64,000 nucleotides of DNA from JAPOXR01 sp964291445 (GCA_964291445.2 OZ219862.1:744001-808000); one strand, 5' to 3'; counted from the first letter of the stretch, positions 54,487 through 63,869 are shown. Made by a program: numbers and translations. The notes: generated by a model not told the origin, from the sequence alone.

Positions 54487-55739
54487 TCTGTCGTCTGCCT
54501 CAGGCGCCTGCATTTCGCCCGGCGCACAGCGACCCGGGCCGAATTTCCTTCGACAAGACCGTCCAACTCGTCAAGGGTTCTGTCTGCATCCTCAAAGTCG
54601 CCCGCGTCGACCAGTTGGTCGAATTTGTCAAACAAGGAATCGACTTCGGGATCCTGTTCCGGCGTATCCAGAATTCCTTCAAGCACATAGTTGCTGTCAC
54701 GTCCCTTGGTTGCCATCGACTCGACAGCCTTGATTTGGCCATTGCCGCTGTCAGGAGAAAGCAGCCGAACGTGCTCCGCAGGGACGCTACCGATGACTTG
54801 CGGCGAATGCGTGCTGACGACGAATTGGCAGCACGGGAACAATTCTATCAGTGACGTCAGGATCGTCCGCTGCCAGGCTGGATGCAGGTGAAGCTCGATT
54901 TCATCGATGCAGACGAATCCTGGTGCTTCTGCAAGTGATTTGCCGGGAAATTCGAGAAGCAGCCGCCGCGCCAGTTCGACTGCGAGCAGGAAAAATGCCT
55001 GTTCGCCGCCGGAAAGTGCCTCGAAAGGGATTTCGAAACCTTCCTCCTTCTTCAGGAAGAGCGCCCGGTTCATGCTACCGTCGGGTTTCCTGGACCTCAG
55101 CTTCGTCGAGGGGCCAGCAATTTTGACCAGGACCTCCCGAACTGCCCGGAGTTCCGGGTCTCCATAGCCAAGATCGTTTCGCTCCAAGGCCTCCCGTGCC
55201 TCGTCGCCCTCCTTTTCAAAGAACCAGTCCTTGAATTCCGACAACGCGTGGGGGGTGGTGTTGAGCGCTGCCTCGCGGTTGGATATGGATTGCGTGCCAG
55301 TTCCTCCTGAACTCAATCCACCAATCCGGTTCTGATCGTAGAACACGACCAACGGAATCGGATAATTCTCGTGTCCATGCTCAAGTATCACTCCACGACT
55401 ACGATCGAAGTCGACGGAACCCAGTTTCCTTGTTCTGACTGGAATATTGCAAGCGGCCTCGACGCCATCTTCAAAGCCCAACTCCAGCATGATTTGTCCC
55501 TCGGGAGCACCGCGCCGAACCGGGTCTCCCGGCGGGTCGAAAACGTTTTGCTGGCCATCCGGGCTCAGCCAATTCAATACCCTCGTAACTGCTCCGAGCA
55601 GGGCCTCGATGGCCAATGTCTTGCCTACGCCATTGACACCGGCCAGTAGCGTCAAGGTCTCGTTAAGTGGAAGGTCCAGTCTCGCAATGCCCTTGAAGTT
55701 CCGGATCTTGAGCGACTGGATTTGCGGATAAGACGGCAT
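54483..55739 (-). CDS. PtuA-like AAA ATPase of a Septu-type defence operon
   Basis: The 418-residue SMC-like ATPase has Walker A LLAGVNGVGKTLAIEAL, signature LSGGEQAFFLLAVELARRLL, Walker B GFVCIDEIELHLHPAWQ and the switch FVVSTHSPQVIG. The order and length fit PtuA. Its C-terminal acidic helix (DADRTLDELDGLVEGNSARV) and the GTGA overlap with a PtuB-like N-terminus support a Septu operon. No reverse transcriptase or msr-msd is seen nearby, so it does not look retron-linked. With its HNH partner truncated, the system is probably inactive. Confidence 0.82.
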   Translation of the reverse strand: MPSYPQIQSLKIRNFKGIARLDLPLNETLTLLAGVNGVGKTLAIEALLGAVTRVLNWLSPDGQQNVFDPPGDPVRRGAPEGQIMLELGFEDGVEAACNIPVRTRKLGSVDFDRSRGVILEHGHENYPIPLVVFYDQNRIGGLSSGGTGTQSISNREAALNTTPHALSEFKDWFFEKEGDEAREALERNDLGYGDPELRAVREVLVKIAGPSTKLRSRKPDGSMNRALFLKKEEGFEIPFEALSGGEQAFFLLAVELARRLLLEFPGKSLAEAPGFVCIDEIELHLHPAWQRTILTSLIELFPCCQFVVSTHSPQVIGSVPAEHVRLLSPDSGNGQIKAVESMATKGRDSNYVLEGILDTPEQDPEVDSLFDKFDQLVDAGDFEDADRTLDELDGLVEGNSARVAVRRAKCRRLRQTTE

Positions 55740-56111
55740 GGCATTCGTCCCCGGAGAGCGTCATGACTCTCCCAAGTGGAAATAGCGTTCGACACAAAAA
55801 TTGCCAGACATCTTGAATTTCACAATGACGCGGACGTGAGCTGCTCCTCTTGAGCGACGCACTGGCTGGTTGGCAGGCGGTCATTTCTGTGAACTGCCAT
55901 GTCCGGTCGCAGGTTCGAATTCCGGTGCATTTGACAGCCTGGTCACTCCCGGCGGATGCAGTAATCCGCTGGCGTTGATGCTTCAGCGTCCGGTGCTGGC
56001 CAAGGGGTCGGTAGACAGATTGGGCCTTTTGAGAATCGGGTCGTCATTCCATCCGCATTCGGAACTGGCTCGGCCAGGTCGGGTTGACCTGGTGATGTCA
56101 TGCAATGGTGT
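55740..56111. other. Gap upstream of the PtuA-like gene
   Basis: These 372 bp lie between the ATPase start and the second tRNA-Arg. A GGAGAG...CTCTCC stem (55753-55772) lies near the ATPase start. No gene was recognised. Confidence 0.35.
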
Positions 56112-56188
56112 TGGCGACCCCTCGAGGACTCGAACCCCGAACCTGCTGATTAGAAGTCAGCTGCTCTATCCAGTTGAGCTAAGGGGCC
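56112..56188 (-). tRNA. tRNA-Arg (anticodon UCU)
   Basis: The same 77-nt cloverleaf as at 48242, including encoded CCA, with anticodon loop CTTCTAA (UCU), so it decodes AGA. Over 77 nt it differs from the UCG tRNA by the single base at anticodon position 36. Confidence 0.95.
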
Positions 56189-56239
56189 ACATGTGCCGAC
56201 CGGGCATCGGCCCGGAATTGCAGGCTGCCGGCGAATTCG

Positions 56240-56551
56240 TCAATGCGTCCAGGCGTCACGCCTCTCATAGGCGAAATTCTCGGCGTATCCTCTCTTCCTG
56301 ACCACCGGCTTTCGCCGCCCGGGTTGCCGGATCGTATAGTCAATTCCATGCTCATTGGCATAGTCGATCGCCGCCTGGCGGGTCTCGAAACGCATCGTGA
56401 CCTGGGCCTGCGTGTCTCCCGAACTGGTCCATCCCATCAACGGGTCAATGCTGCGAGGGGCAGATTGCGGAAATTCCAGCACCCAGTCTTTCGTGCGCGC
56501 CGTTCCCGATTGCATCGTGTTTCTGGCCGGCTGATAGATTCTTGCAACCAC
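56240..56551 (-). CDS. NDUFS4-like accessory subunit of respiratory complex I
   Basis: The 103-residue protein (MVARIYQPARNTMQSGTART, then WVLEFPQSAPRSIDPLMGWT and AIDYANEHGIDYTI) matches the ETC complex I NDUFS4-type subunit. This subunit stabilises the NADH-dehydrogenase arm at the inner membrane. Alphaproteobacteria and mitochondria share it. It is encoded away from the nuo genes, as is usual, and lies 52 bp from the tRNA-Arg(UCU). Confidence 0.9.
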   Translation of the reverse strand: MVARIYQPARNTMQSGTARTKDWVLEFPQSAPRSIDPLMGWTSSGDTQAQVTMRFETRQAAIDYANEHGIDYTIRQPGRRKPVVRKRGYAENFAYERRDAWTH

Positions 56552-56741
56552 TGGTCATCCTCCGACTGGATGGTCATCCTATATTTCAACTCGGCAGTCC
56601 TGGGCAAGATGGCTTTCGGTGCAACTGCCATTGACAGACCCTCCATGGCTTCGCTGCCGCTGGTAATCCGTCCATATTTCAACTGTCATTTTCTCGGTGC
56701 GGCATGATATTGTCGGAGCCCGCCAGGCGGCGATCCTTTCG

Positions 56742-57824
56742 ATGCAGGATTCAATGACACAGACACGAAATCACTCGATCGACCTTCGCAGCGATACCGT
56801 AACCCGGCCCGACCCGGCCATGCGCCTGGCCATGTCGAACGCCGCGGTCGGCGATGATGTCTACGGCGATGATCCGACGGTTCTCGAAATCGAGCAGCGG
56901 TTTGCCGCCATTCTCGGCAAGGACACGGCGATCTTCTTCCCCAGCGGCACCCAGAGCAACCTGTCTGCCATCCTGGCCCATTGCGGGCGCGGCGACGAAT
57001 TCCTGGTCGGCAGGCGCTATCATACATTCCAGTCCGAAGCTGGCGGGGCATCGGTGCTGGGCGGTATCGCCTGCAATCCGCTGCCGGTGGAGGAGGATGG
57101 AAGCCTTGATCCCGAGGTCATTGCCGCCGCGATCAGGCCCGACGATCCCCATCATTCCCGATCGCGCCTCCTGTGCCTGGAAAACACCGTTGGCGGAATG
57201 GCGATTCCGGTCCCGCGCCTTGCGGCCGCGGCCGACATCGCCCGCAGCCACGGCCTTGCCGTCCACCTCGATGGTGCACGGCTATTCAACGCCGCCATTG
57301 CGCTTGACGTCTCCCCGGCCAGCATTGCCGAAATTGCCGACACCGTGTCCGTCTGCCTGTCGAAGGGGCTGGGCTGCCCGGCCGGGACCATGCTGGCCAC
57401 GCGACGGGATTTGGAGCATTCAATTCGGCGGAACCGGAAAATCCTCGGCGGGAGCATGCGTCAGACCGGAATCCTGGCTGCCGCCGGCCTCCATGCCCTC
57501 CAGCACAATATCGAGCGGCTCGGCCAGGATCACGGACGGGCAGCCTCGCTCGCCGGCCGGATCCGGGATGCTGCCGAAGGTTGCGGGGCCCGGTTGAAAC
57601 TGGCAACCAACATGATCTGGTTTTCACCGGACGAAGGCGACCATTCCGCATTGGTCGATCATCTTGCCTCCAGGGGAATCCTGGTCGGTGACAGCAAACC
57701 CACCATGCGAATTGTCATTCACCGGGATATTGACGACCAGGATATTGACCAGGCAGCGGCGGAGTTTGACAGCTTCTACCAGGCAAGGCGGAGCCGCCGG
57801 GGAGGACAGGCACCAGGGCCGTGA
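56742..57824 (+). CDS. ltaE: Low-specificity L-threonine aldolase
   Basis: The 360-residue PLP enzyme has the family start IDLRSDTVTRPDPAMRLAMS, AVGDDVYGDDPTV, and the PLP lysine in CLSKGLGCPAGTML (about residue 208). It also has LHLDGARLFNAA-type substrate contacts. It cleaves threonine or allo-threonine to glycine and acetaldehyde in the cytoplasm. The ATG at 56742 is used; 56754 is possible. It is divergent to the NDUFS4-like gene. Confidence 0.9.
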   Translation: MQDSMTQTRNHSIDLRSDTVTRPDPAMRLAMSNAAVGDDVYGDDPTVLEIEQRFAAILGKDTAIFFPSGTQSNLSAILAHCGRGDEFLVGRRYHTFQSEAGGASVLGGIACNPLPVEEDGSLDPEVIAAAIRPDDPHHSRSRLLCLENTVGGMAIPVPRLAAAADIARSHGLAVHLDGARLFNAAIALDVSPASIAEIADTVSVCLSKGLGCPAGTMLATRRDLEHSIRRNRKILGGSMRQTGILAAAGLHALQHNIERLGQDHGRAASLAGRIRDAAEGCGARLKLATNMIWFSPDEGDHSALVDHLASRGILVGDSKPTMRIVIHRDIDDQDIDQAAAEFDSFYQARRSRRGGQAPGP

Positions 57825-57861
57825 CCAACCGCGTCCTTCATGGCCGGGTGCGGCTCCGGAA

Positions 57862-58455
57862 TTACTGCCGGCGACGGCTGGGCCACAGCCTCGACGATCG
57901 CAACCGGTCCAGCCTTTCCGAACTCCAGCTGCGAAGCCGGACCAGGAGCCGCCAGACGATCAATGCCGAGATTGCAAGCAGGATGGCGGCGATGATTCGG
58001 GTCCAGTTGGTCGACGTGTCACCGGGGCCAGCTACCGGCCGGATGCTGACCGCATTCGGATAGGCAGACAGGTACTCGATGCGCCAGCCGTAATGCTTGA
58101 CGGCGACCCATCCCTTGTCCTCGACATAACTCTGGGCAGCAGCCTGAAGGTTTCCGCTGCTGATCTTGAAGTAGGGTGGCCAGCCAAAGATCCCGGTATC
58201 CTCGTTCCTGAACACACGGGGCCGCTCATCGGCCAGCACGGTATTGATGAACCGGATGTCACGATTGGTTGATCCCGTCTCGCCGCCGGTCCCGGAATCG
58301 GCGCTTGCCCAGAAGAAGGATCGCTGCCCGATATCGGTTCGAACAACTTCGGTCCCGACCACCTGAACAATATTGGTGGAAGGAAGATTGTAGTCGAAGG
58401 CTGCCGCGACCAGGCCGAACACCAGCGCGGTCAGGAGGATCTTGAGGTAACGCAT
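57862..58455 (-). CDS. DUF1523 family membrane protein
   Basis: The 197-residue protein has an N-terminal hydrophobic segment (YLKILLTALVFGLVAAAFDY), a soluble domain with VVGTEVVRTDIGQRS and DTGIFGWPPYFKISSGNLQA, then a C-terminal transmembrane helix (IIAAILLAISALIVWRLLVR). This is the DUF1523 layout, common in Rhodobacterales and relatives; no activity is known. The start is the methionine after CGCATG; longer frames add a non-membrane leader. Confidence 0.85.
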   Translation of the reverse strand: MRYLKILLTALVFGLVAAAFDYNLPSTNIVQVVGTEVVRTDIGQRSFFWASADSGTGGETGSTNRDIRFINTVLADERPRVFRNEDTGIFGWPPYFKISSGNLQAAAQSYVEDKGWVAVKHYGWRIEYLSAYPNAVSIRPVAGPGDTSTNWTRIIAAILLAISALIVWRLLVRLRSWSSERLDRLRSSRLWPSRRRQ

Positions 58456-58914
58456 GTGAAATTCCCTGTGGCCCGGACGAAGCAACCGCACCTTACACTG
58501 GCAGTCGCCGGCCATCCACCGGCAGACCGGGCAGATGGCCAGGATGTCACGCCGTCACGAATGGCCTGACCAGGAATTGCCGGATGCACAGCTGTGTCGC
58601 CAGCCAGGCAGCTGCCAACCAGGCCAGGACCCGGTCCCGTGATCGAGGCTGGCCGTATGTGGACGGCCGAACAAACGGGCGGGATTCCGGGCCATGTGAC
58701 GCGCTTGTCGACATGATCCTCCGGTCACATCAGCGGGAATTCATGCGTGTCGGGCCAGCATCCGGGTCGGCAAGCAGGACGACGCCCCCTTGCGGTGTCG
58801 GAGTCGCCGGTCATGCTGCCGGGTCCGGACCGAAGAAGTGCTGGACAGTCCATGGGTCTTTGATGCACATCACTGGCGCCAATTTCTTGCAGCCTGGCTT
58901 GGAGGGCCCTGATC
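58456..58914. other. Gap before the peptide-binding protein
   Basis: About 460 bp between divergent genes with no supported gene. It must contain the promoter for the gene at 58915. Confidence 0.35.
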
Positions 58915-60402
58915 ATGAGACCCATCGCGGTGGCGCGGCGCCTGGCTGGCCTGGCCTTGACGGCCATGCTGGCTGGAGGGGCGCTGACAGCGGGCGAGTC
59001 GATCACCATCGGCATGCAGTTGGAGCCACCCAATCTTGATCCCACTGGCGGCGCCGCGGCGGCGATTGACGAAGTTGTCTACGCCAATATCTTCGAGGGC
59101 CTCACCAGGTATTCGGCCGATGGCACGATTCGGCCTTCCCTGGCGCGATCATGGGAGGTGTCGGAAGACGGCACCACCTATAGGTTTCACCTCCAGGACG
59201 GCGTCAATTTTCATGACGGCGCCAGCTTCGATGCCGGTGATGTCAAGTTTTCGCTGGACCGCGCACGGGCCGAGGATTCCAGGAACGCCCAGAAGGCGCT
59301 GTTTGCCGGCATTACCGATGTCCGGATCATCGACCCGGCCACGGTCGAGGTGGCGCTGTCGGCACCTGACAGTGACTTTGCCACCAGGATGGCATGGGGA
59401 GACGCCATCATTCTCGACCCGGCTTCGGCCGACCGGGCCAGCACCGATCCCGTGGGAACCGGTCCGTTCAGGCTCGACAGGTGGGTCAGGGGCGACCGGA
59501 TCGAAATCGTGCGAAATGCCGAATACTGGGGCGAGCCGGCCAGGCTGGAGAAGGCAGTATTCAGGTTCATTCCGGACCCGACGGCGGCGTTTTCGGCAAT
59601 ACTAGCGGGCGACATCGATGCCTTTCCGAATTTTCCGGCGCCGGAGACACTCGGACAGCTGGAGGGAAATCCCCGCTTCAGGATTGTGGTCGGCTCGACC
59701 GAAGGCGAGACCATCCTGGCCATCAACAACCGGTCTGCACCCCTCGATGATGTCAGGGTCCGCAAGGCCATTGCCCATGCCATTGACCGGCAGACGCTGA
59801 TCGACGGCGCCATGTTCGGCTATGGCACGCCCATCGGCACCCATTTTGCCCCCCATCACCCGGACTACCTGGATTTGACCGGGCAATCCGGCCATGACCC
59901 CGACCTTTCCAGGGCATTGCTGGCCGAAGCCGGATATGGCGACGGGCTGACGCTCCGGCTCATGCTGCCGCCGCCTTCCTATGCAAGGCGCGGCGGCGAG
60001 ATCATCGCCTCCCAGCTGCGGGAAGTCGGAATCGACACCAGGATTGCCAATCTCGAATGGGCGCAGTGGCTGGAACAGGTGTTCAGGAGCCGGGATTACG
60101 ATCTGACCATCGTCAGCCATACCGAGCCGAATGACATCAACATCTATGCAAGGCCCGATTACTACTTCCAGTATGACAGCCGGGAATTCCGGGAACTGGT
60201 GTCGGAGCTGACGGCGGAGATTGACCCGGGAGCCAGGAGGGTGCTGCTGCACGAGGCACAGCGATTGATCGCCGACGATCATGTCAACGCCTTCCTGTTC
60301 CAGCTGCCAAAGACCGGTGTTGCAGATTCAAGGATCAGGGGCCTTTGGGATAATTCGCCGACCCAGGCCAACGACCTGACCGCGGTATACTGGTCGGAGT
60401 GA
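58915..60402 (+). CDS. Peptide/nickel-type ABC substrate-binding protein (family 5)
   Basis: The 495-residue protein has a signal peptide (MRPIAVARRLAGLALTAMLA, GGALTAG). The mature sequence follows the family-5 pattern (MQLEPPNLDPTGGAAAAIDE, DGVNFHDGASFDAGDVKFSL, DPVGTGPFRLDRW). It faces the ATPase at 60453 tail-to-tail. The permeases 62039-63869 and ATPase 60453 lie on the other strand, so the binding protein is transcribed separately from its probable transporter. Confidence 0.92.
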   Translation: MRPIAVARRLAGLALTAMLAGGALTAGESITIGMQLEPPNLDPTGGAAAAIDEVVYANIFEGLTRYSADGTIRPSLARSWEVSEDGTTYRFHLQDGVNFHDGASFDAGDVKFSLDRARAEDSRNAQKALFAGITDVRIIDPATVEVALSAPDSDFATRMAWGDAIILDPASADRASTDPVGTGPFRLDRWVRGDRIEIVRNAEYWGEPARLEKAVFRFIPDPTAAFSAILAGDIDAFPNFPAPETLGQLEGNPRFRIVVGSTEGETILAINNRSAPLDDVRVRKAIAHAIDRQTLIDGAMFGYGTPIGTHFAPHHPDYLDLTGQSGHDPDLSRALLAEAGYGDGLTLRLMLPPPSYARRGGEIIASQLREVGIDTRIANLEWAQWLEQVFRSRDYDLTIVSHTEPNDINIYARPDYYFQYDSREFRELVSELTAEIDPGARRVLLHEAQRLIADDHVNAFLFQLPKTGVADSRIRGLWDNSPTQANDLTAVYWSE

Positions 60403-60452
60403 CCGGTCGCACTGGCCAGCCATTGCCATCCCGAGACCGGAGCCGTCGGGAG

Positions 60453-62042
60453 TCAGGCGAGCCACTCCGCGGGTATCGTCGGGGCCGCGTCCAGCAGGGA
60501 TTTCGTGGTGTGGTGCCGGGGAGAGGTGAGCACGTCGGCGGTCTTGCCCTCTTCCACGATCCGGCCCTCTTGCATCACCAACACCCGGTCGGTCACGGCC
60601 CTGACGACGGTCAGGTCATGGCTGATGAGCAGGTAGGACAGCCCGTATGTCCGCTGCAGGCTATCAAGCAAATCGAGAATCTGCGACCGGATCGACACGT
60701 CAAGCGCCGACACCGCTTCGTCCAGCACGATGACATCCGGACGCAGCACCAGGGCGCGGGCGATGGCAATTCGCTGGCGCTGGCCGCCCGAGAACTGGTG
60801 AATGAACCTGTGCATGTCCGATTCCGGCAATCCGACATCCTGCAGCGCATCGGCAACGCGCTGGCGCTTGCGGCTCCGGGGCAGCTTCTTGTCCAGGAGG
60901 TATAGTGGCTCGCCAACCAGTCTTTCGACCCGGTGCCGAGGATTGAACGACCCGTAGGGGTCCTGGAACACGGCCTGGATTTTCCTGCGGGACCCGACCG
61001 GCAAACCGTGCTCCCGGTCAACCGGTATCCGGCCGACGGAAACCCGCCCTTCCTGCAGCCGGTCAAGGCCGAGAATTGCCCGTGCCAGGCTCGATTTGCC
61101 ACAGCCCGACTCGCCGACCAGGCCGAGGCTCTCTCCTCGCCGCAACTCGAAGCTGACCCGGTCAACCGCTCGCACCTGGCGCCCCCTCGCCAGGAGACGG
61201 GCTGGCCTGGCATAGTCGCGACCGACGTCGCGCACCGAGAGCACGCATTCCCCACAACCTTCAGCGGATCTTTCCGGCGCCCGGCTGGATGCAGCCAGCA
61301 ACTGCCTGGTATGATTGTGACGGCGGCGTCGAAACAGTGACTCGGTCTCGTCCAGTTCGACGATCCTGCCATCCTTCATGACCATGGTCCGGTCGGTCAT
61401 CTGTGCGATCACTGCCAGATCATGGGTAATCAGCATCAGCGACATGCCGTCATCGGCCACCAGCGACGACAGCAATTCGAGTATGCGGGACTGGGTCGAC
61501 ACGTCGAGCGCGGTGGTCGGTTCGTCGGCAATCAGCAATTTCGGCGTGAGGGCAATGGCCATGGCAATGCACACCCGTTGGCGCTGGCCACCGGAGAGTT
61601 CATGCGGAAAGAGATCCATGGGAAACCGGCCTGCCGGCATCCCGACCCGTTCGAGTTTCCCGGCGGCGATATCCAGCGCCTCGCCACGCCCGATGCCGCG
61701 GTGTATCATCAGGGGCTCGGCAACCTGGTCACCGATCGTGCGAACCGGATTGAGAGCCGTCATCGGTTCCTGGAATATCATGCCGACTTCCCTGCCCCTG
61801 ACCTTGCACATCTCCGGTTCCGACAGCGCCAGAAGGTCGCAACCCGCGAGTTCTGCCGACCCGGTGCGGGCGGCTTCCGGTGGCAGCAAACCCATGATGG
61901 TAAGGGCGGTCATCGATTTTCCGCAGCCGGACTCGCCAACCACCCCGAACCGGCTGCCGGCATCGATGTCGAAGCCGACATCCTGCAGGATGTCGGTCTT
62001 TCCGATCGAGACGCCGAGACGTGTCACCGACAGAATGGTCAC
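60453..62042 (-). CDS. Fused peptide ABC transporter ATPase (DppD-DppF in one chain)
   Basis: The 529-residue protein holds two ABC cassettes. The first has GESGCGKSM, LSGGQRQRVCIA and LLIADEPTTALD; the second has GESGCGKSS, FSGGQRQRIAIA and VIVLDEAVSALD (Ala for Pro after DE). It replaces the separate OppD/OppF pair of the other peptide importer (36117-38092). It overlaps the permease at 62039 by 4 bp. Confidence 0.93.
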   Translation of the reverse strand: MTILSVTRLGVSIGKTDILQDVGFDIDAGSRFGVVGESGCGKSMTALTIMGLLPPEAARTGSAELAGCDLLALSEPEMCKVRGREVGMIFQEPMTALNPVRTIGDQVAEPLMIHRGIGRGEALDIAAGKLERVGMPAGRFPMDLFPHELSGGQRQRVCIAMAIALTPKLLIADEPTTALDVSTQSRILELLSSLVADDGMSLMLITHDLAVIAQMTDRTMVMKDGRIVELDETESLFRRRRHNHTRQLLAASSRAPERSAEGCGECVLSVRDVGRDYARPARLLARGRQVRAVDRVSFELRRGESLGLVGESGCGKSSLARAILGLDRLQEGRVSVGRIPVDREHGLPVGSRRKIQAVFQDPYGSFNPRHRVERLVGEPLYLLDKKLPRSRKRQRVADALQDVGLPESDMHRFIHQFSGGQRQRIAIARALVLRPDVIVLDEAVSALDVSIRSQILDLLDSLQRTYGLSYLLISHDLTVVRAVTDRVLVMQEGRIVEEGKTADVLTSPRHHTTKSLLDAAPTIPAEWLA

Positions 62043-62860
62043 CGGGAAGACCCCTGCAATCTCGGATCCAGCCAGTCACGCAGCCCGTCTCCGAGAAGGT
62101 TGAGACCCATGACCATTGCCACGATGGTCAACCCCGGCAGAATGGCCAGCCTCGGGGCGACATGGATCATGGTCTGGGCATCGGCGAGCATCCGCCCCCA
62201 ACTGGGAGTTGGCGGCTGGGCACCCAAGCCGACATAGGACAGGCCGGCTTCGGCGAGAATCCCGAGTGAAAACTGGATCGTTCCCTGCACGATCAGCAGG
62301 TTGGCGATGTTCGGCAGCACATGCTCGATCGAGATCAGCACCGTCCCCTTGCCGGCGAGCCGGGCGGCAAGCGTGTAGTCAAGGGTCCACTGGCTCAGCG
62401 CTCCGCCCCTGGTGACCCTGGCAAATACCGGAATATTGAATATCCCGATGGCGATGATGGCATTGACCGCCGAAGGTCCGAACACTGCCGTGATCAGGAT
62501 GGCGATAACCAGGGATGGAAATGCAAATACCAGGTCATTGCCCCGCATGATGAACTGGTCGAGAACCGAACCATGGGACGAGGCAGCAACCAGTCCCAGG
62601 GGGACCCCGACTGCCACGCCAATTCCGACCGCCAGCACCGCCACGCCGATCGAGATCCGGGACCCGGCCATGAGCATCGACAGCATGTCCCGCCCGAGAT
62701 GGTCGGTTCCGAGCCAGTGCCCGGAATTCGGCGGCTGGTTCCGGCCGGGAATATCGAGCAATTCGACCGGAAATGGAGTCCAAAACAGCGAGATCAGCGA
62801 GATCAGGACAAAGAAGGATGACATTGCCACCCCGGTAGCCAGCATGGCGGGCGCTCTCAT
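62039..62860 (-). CDS. Peptide ABC transporter permease (DppC type)
   Basis: The 273-residue membrane protein has HWLGTDHLGRDMLSMLMAGS and GLSYVGLGAQPPTPSWGRML. The start is the ATG giving MRAPAMLATGVAMSSFFVLI; upstream DNA is a near-repeat of that start region. About six hydrophobic segments are present. Confidence 0.9.
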   Translation of the reverse strand: MRAPAMLATGVAMSSFFVLISLISLFWTPFPVELLDIPGRNQPPNSGHWLGTDHLGRDMLSMLMAGSRISIGVAVLAVGIGVAVGVPLGLVAASSHGSVLDQFIMRGNDLVFAFPSLVIAILITAVFGPSAVNAIIAIGIFNIPVFARVTRGGALSQWTLDYTLAARLAGKGTVLISIEHVLPNIANLLIVQGTIQFSLGILAEAGLSYVGLGAQPPTPSWGRMLADAQTMIHVAPRLAILPGLTIVAMVMGLNLLGDGLRDWLDPRLQGSSR

Positions 62861-62938
62861 CGCCAAGCTCGCACAGGCGGGTCTGCCGCCGCATGCCCGA
62901 TCACCAGCGTGGCTGGCGTTCTCATCGCCGAACTCGCA
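62834..62938. repeat. Near-tandem repeat around the DppC start
   Basis: Two ~39-bp copies (62834-62873 and 62900-62938) with a 65-bp offset share AGCRTGGCKGGCG.TCTCATCGCC.A.CTCGCA. The left copy holds the DppC start codon; the right copy ends at the DppB stop. A small duplication at the gene junction is likely. Confidence 0.6.
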
Positions 62939-63869
62939 GCCTCGGATCCACCACCGCATAGGAAAGGTCAACGAGGAAATTCACCAGTATGACGGCAAGT
63001 ACCAGCAGCATCACCACGCTTTCCACCACAACCAGATCACGCTGGATGATTCCCTGGAAGATCAGCCGTCCGAGGCCAGGCAGGAAGAACACGTTTTCGA
63101 TGATGATGGCGCCGGCCAGCAGGAAGGAAAACTGCAATCCCATGATCGTCAGCACCGGGATCAACGCATTGTGCAGCGCATGCCGAAGGGTTGCCTGGCG
63201 ATATGACAGGCCCTTGGCCCGGGCCGTGCGCACGTAATCCTGAGACAGCGTGTCGATCAATGCCGAGCGCATGACCCGGGACATGATCGCCGCCTGCGGC
63301 AGGGCCAGGGCGATGGCAGGAAGGGTCAGCGAATTCAGGCCAGACAGCACCCCGGAATCCCAACCGGCAAATCCGCCCGCCGAAAACCAGTTCAGGGTGA
63401 TCGAGAACACGGCCACCAGCAGCATGGCAAACCAGAAATTCGGAATGGCAATTCCCAGCTGGGCCAGGCCCATGATGCCGAGATCGGCTGCCCTGCCCCG
63501 CCGCGTGGCAGCGATCACCCCGACCGGAAAGGCAATGCCCGTGGACAGGAGCAATGCAAGGACCGCCAGCGGCAGGGAGACCGCGATGCGGTCCCTGATC
63601 AGTTCGGAAACCGGAACCCGGTAGGTGTAGGAAATGCCGAAATCACCGGTCAGCATCCCGCCTGCCCAGTCAAGATATCGTGACACCGGATTGCCGACCA
63701 GGCCAAGCTCGTTCCGAAGTGCGGCAACCGTATCCGGGGCAGCATTCAGCCCAAGCATGAAGGCGGCCGGATCACCGGGAATGATCTCGACAATCGTGAA
63801 TATGACCACGCTGGAGACTGCCAGGCTGACAGCAAGCAGGACCAGACGATTGACCAGGTAGTGTAGCAT
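62922..63869 (-). CDS. Peptide ABC transporter permease (DppB type)
   Basis: The 315-residue permease begins MLHYLVNRLVLLAVSLAVSS with IIPGDPAAFMLGLNA, and has the cytoplasmic loop ALIDTLSQDYVRTARAKGLS. It is the first gene of the DppB-DppC-ATPase operon; the 131 bp to its right, to the window end, hold no recognised gene. Confidence 0.92.
   Translation of the reverse strand: MLHYLVNRLVLLAVSLAVSSVVIFTIVEIIPGDPAAFMLGLNAAPDTVAALRNELGLVGNPVSRYLDWAGGMLTGDFGISYTYRVPVSELIRDRIAVSLPLAVLALLLSTGIAFPVGVIAATRRGRAADLGIMGLAQLGIAIPNFWFAMLLVAVFSITLNWFSAGGFAGWDSGVLSGLNSLTLPAIALALPQAAIMSRVMRSALIDTLSQDYVRTARAKGLSYRQATLRHALHNALIPVLTIMGLQFSFLLAGAIIIENVFFLPGLGRLIFQGIIQRDLVVVESVVMLLVLAVILVNFLVDLSYAVVDPRLRVRR

Noticed and set aside
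54483..55739. Retron-linked PtuA (retron with Septu effectors)
   Set aside because: No reverse transcriptase or msr-msd-like RNA was found in the flanking kilobases.
48242..56188. The two tRNA-Arg genes as attL/attR of an integrated island
   Set aside because: Not accepted as a firm call: whole tRNAs including 5' halves and different anticodons are duplicated, and no integrase is visible, which does not fit ordinary site-specific integration.
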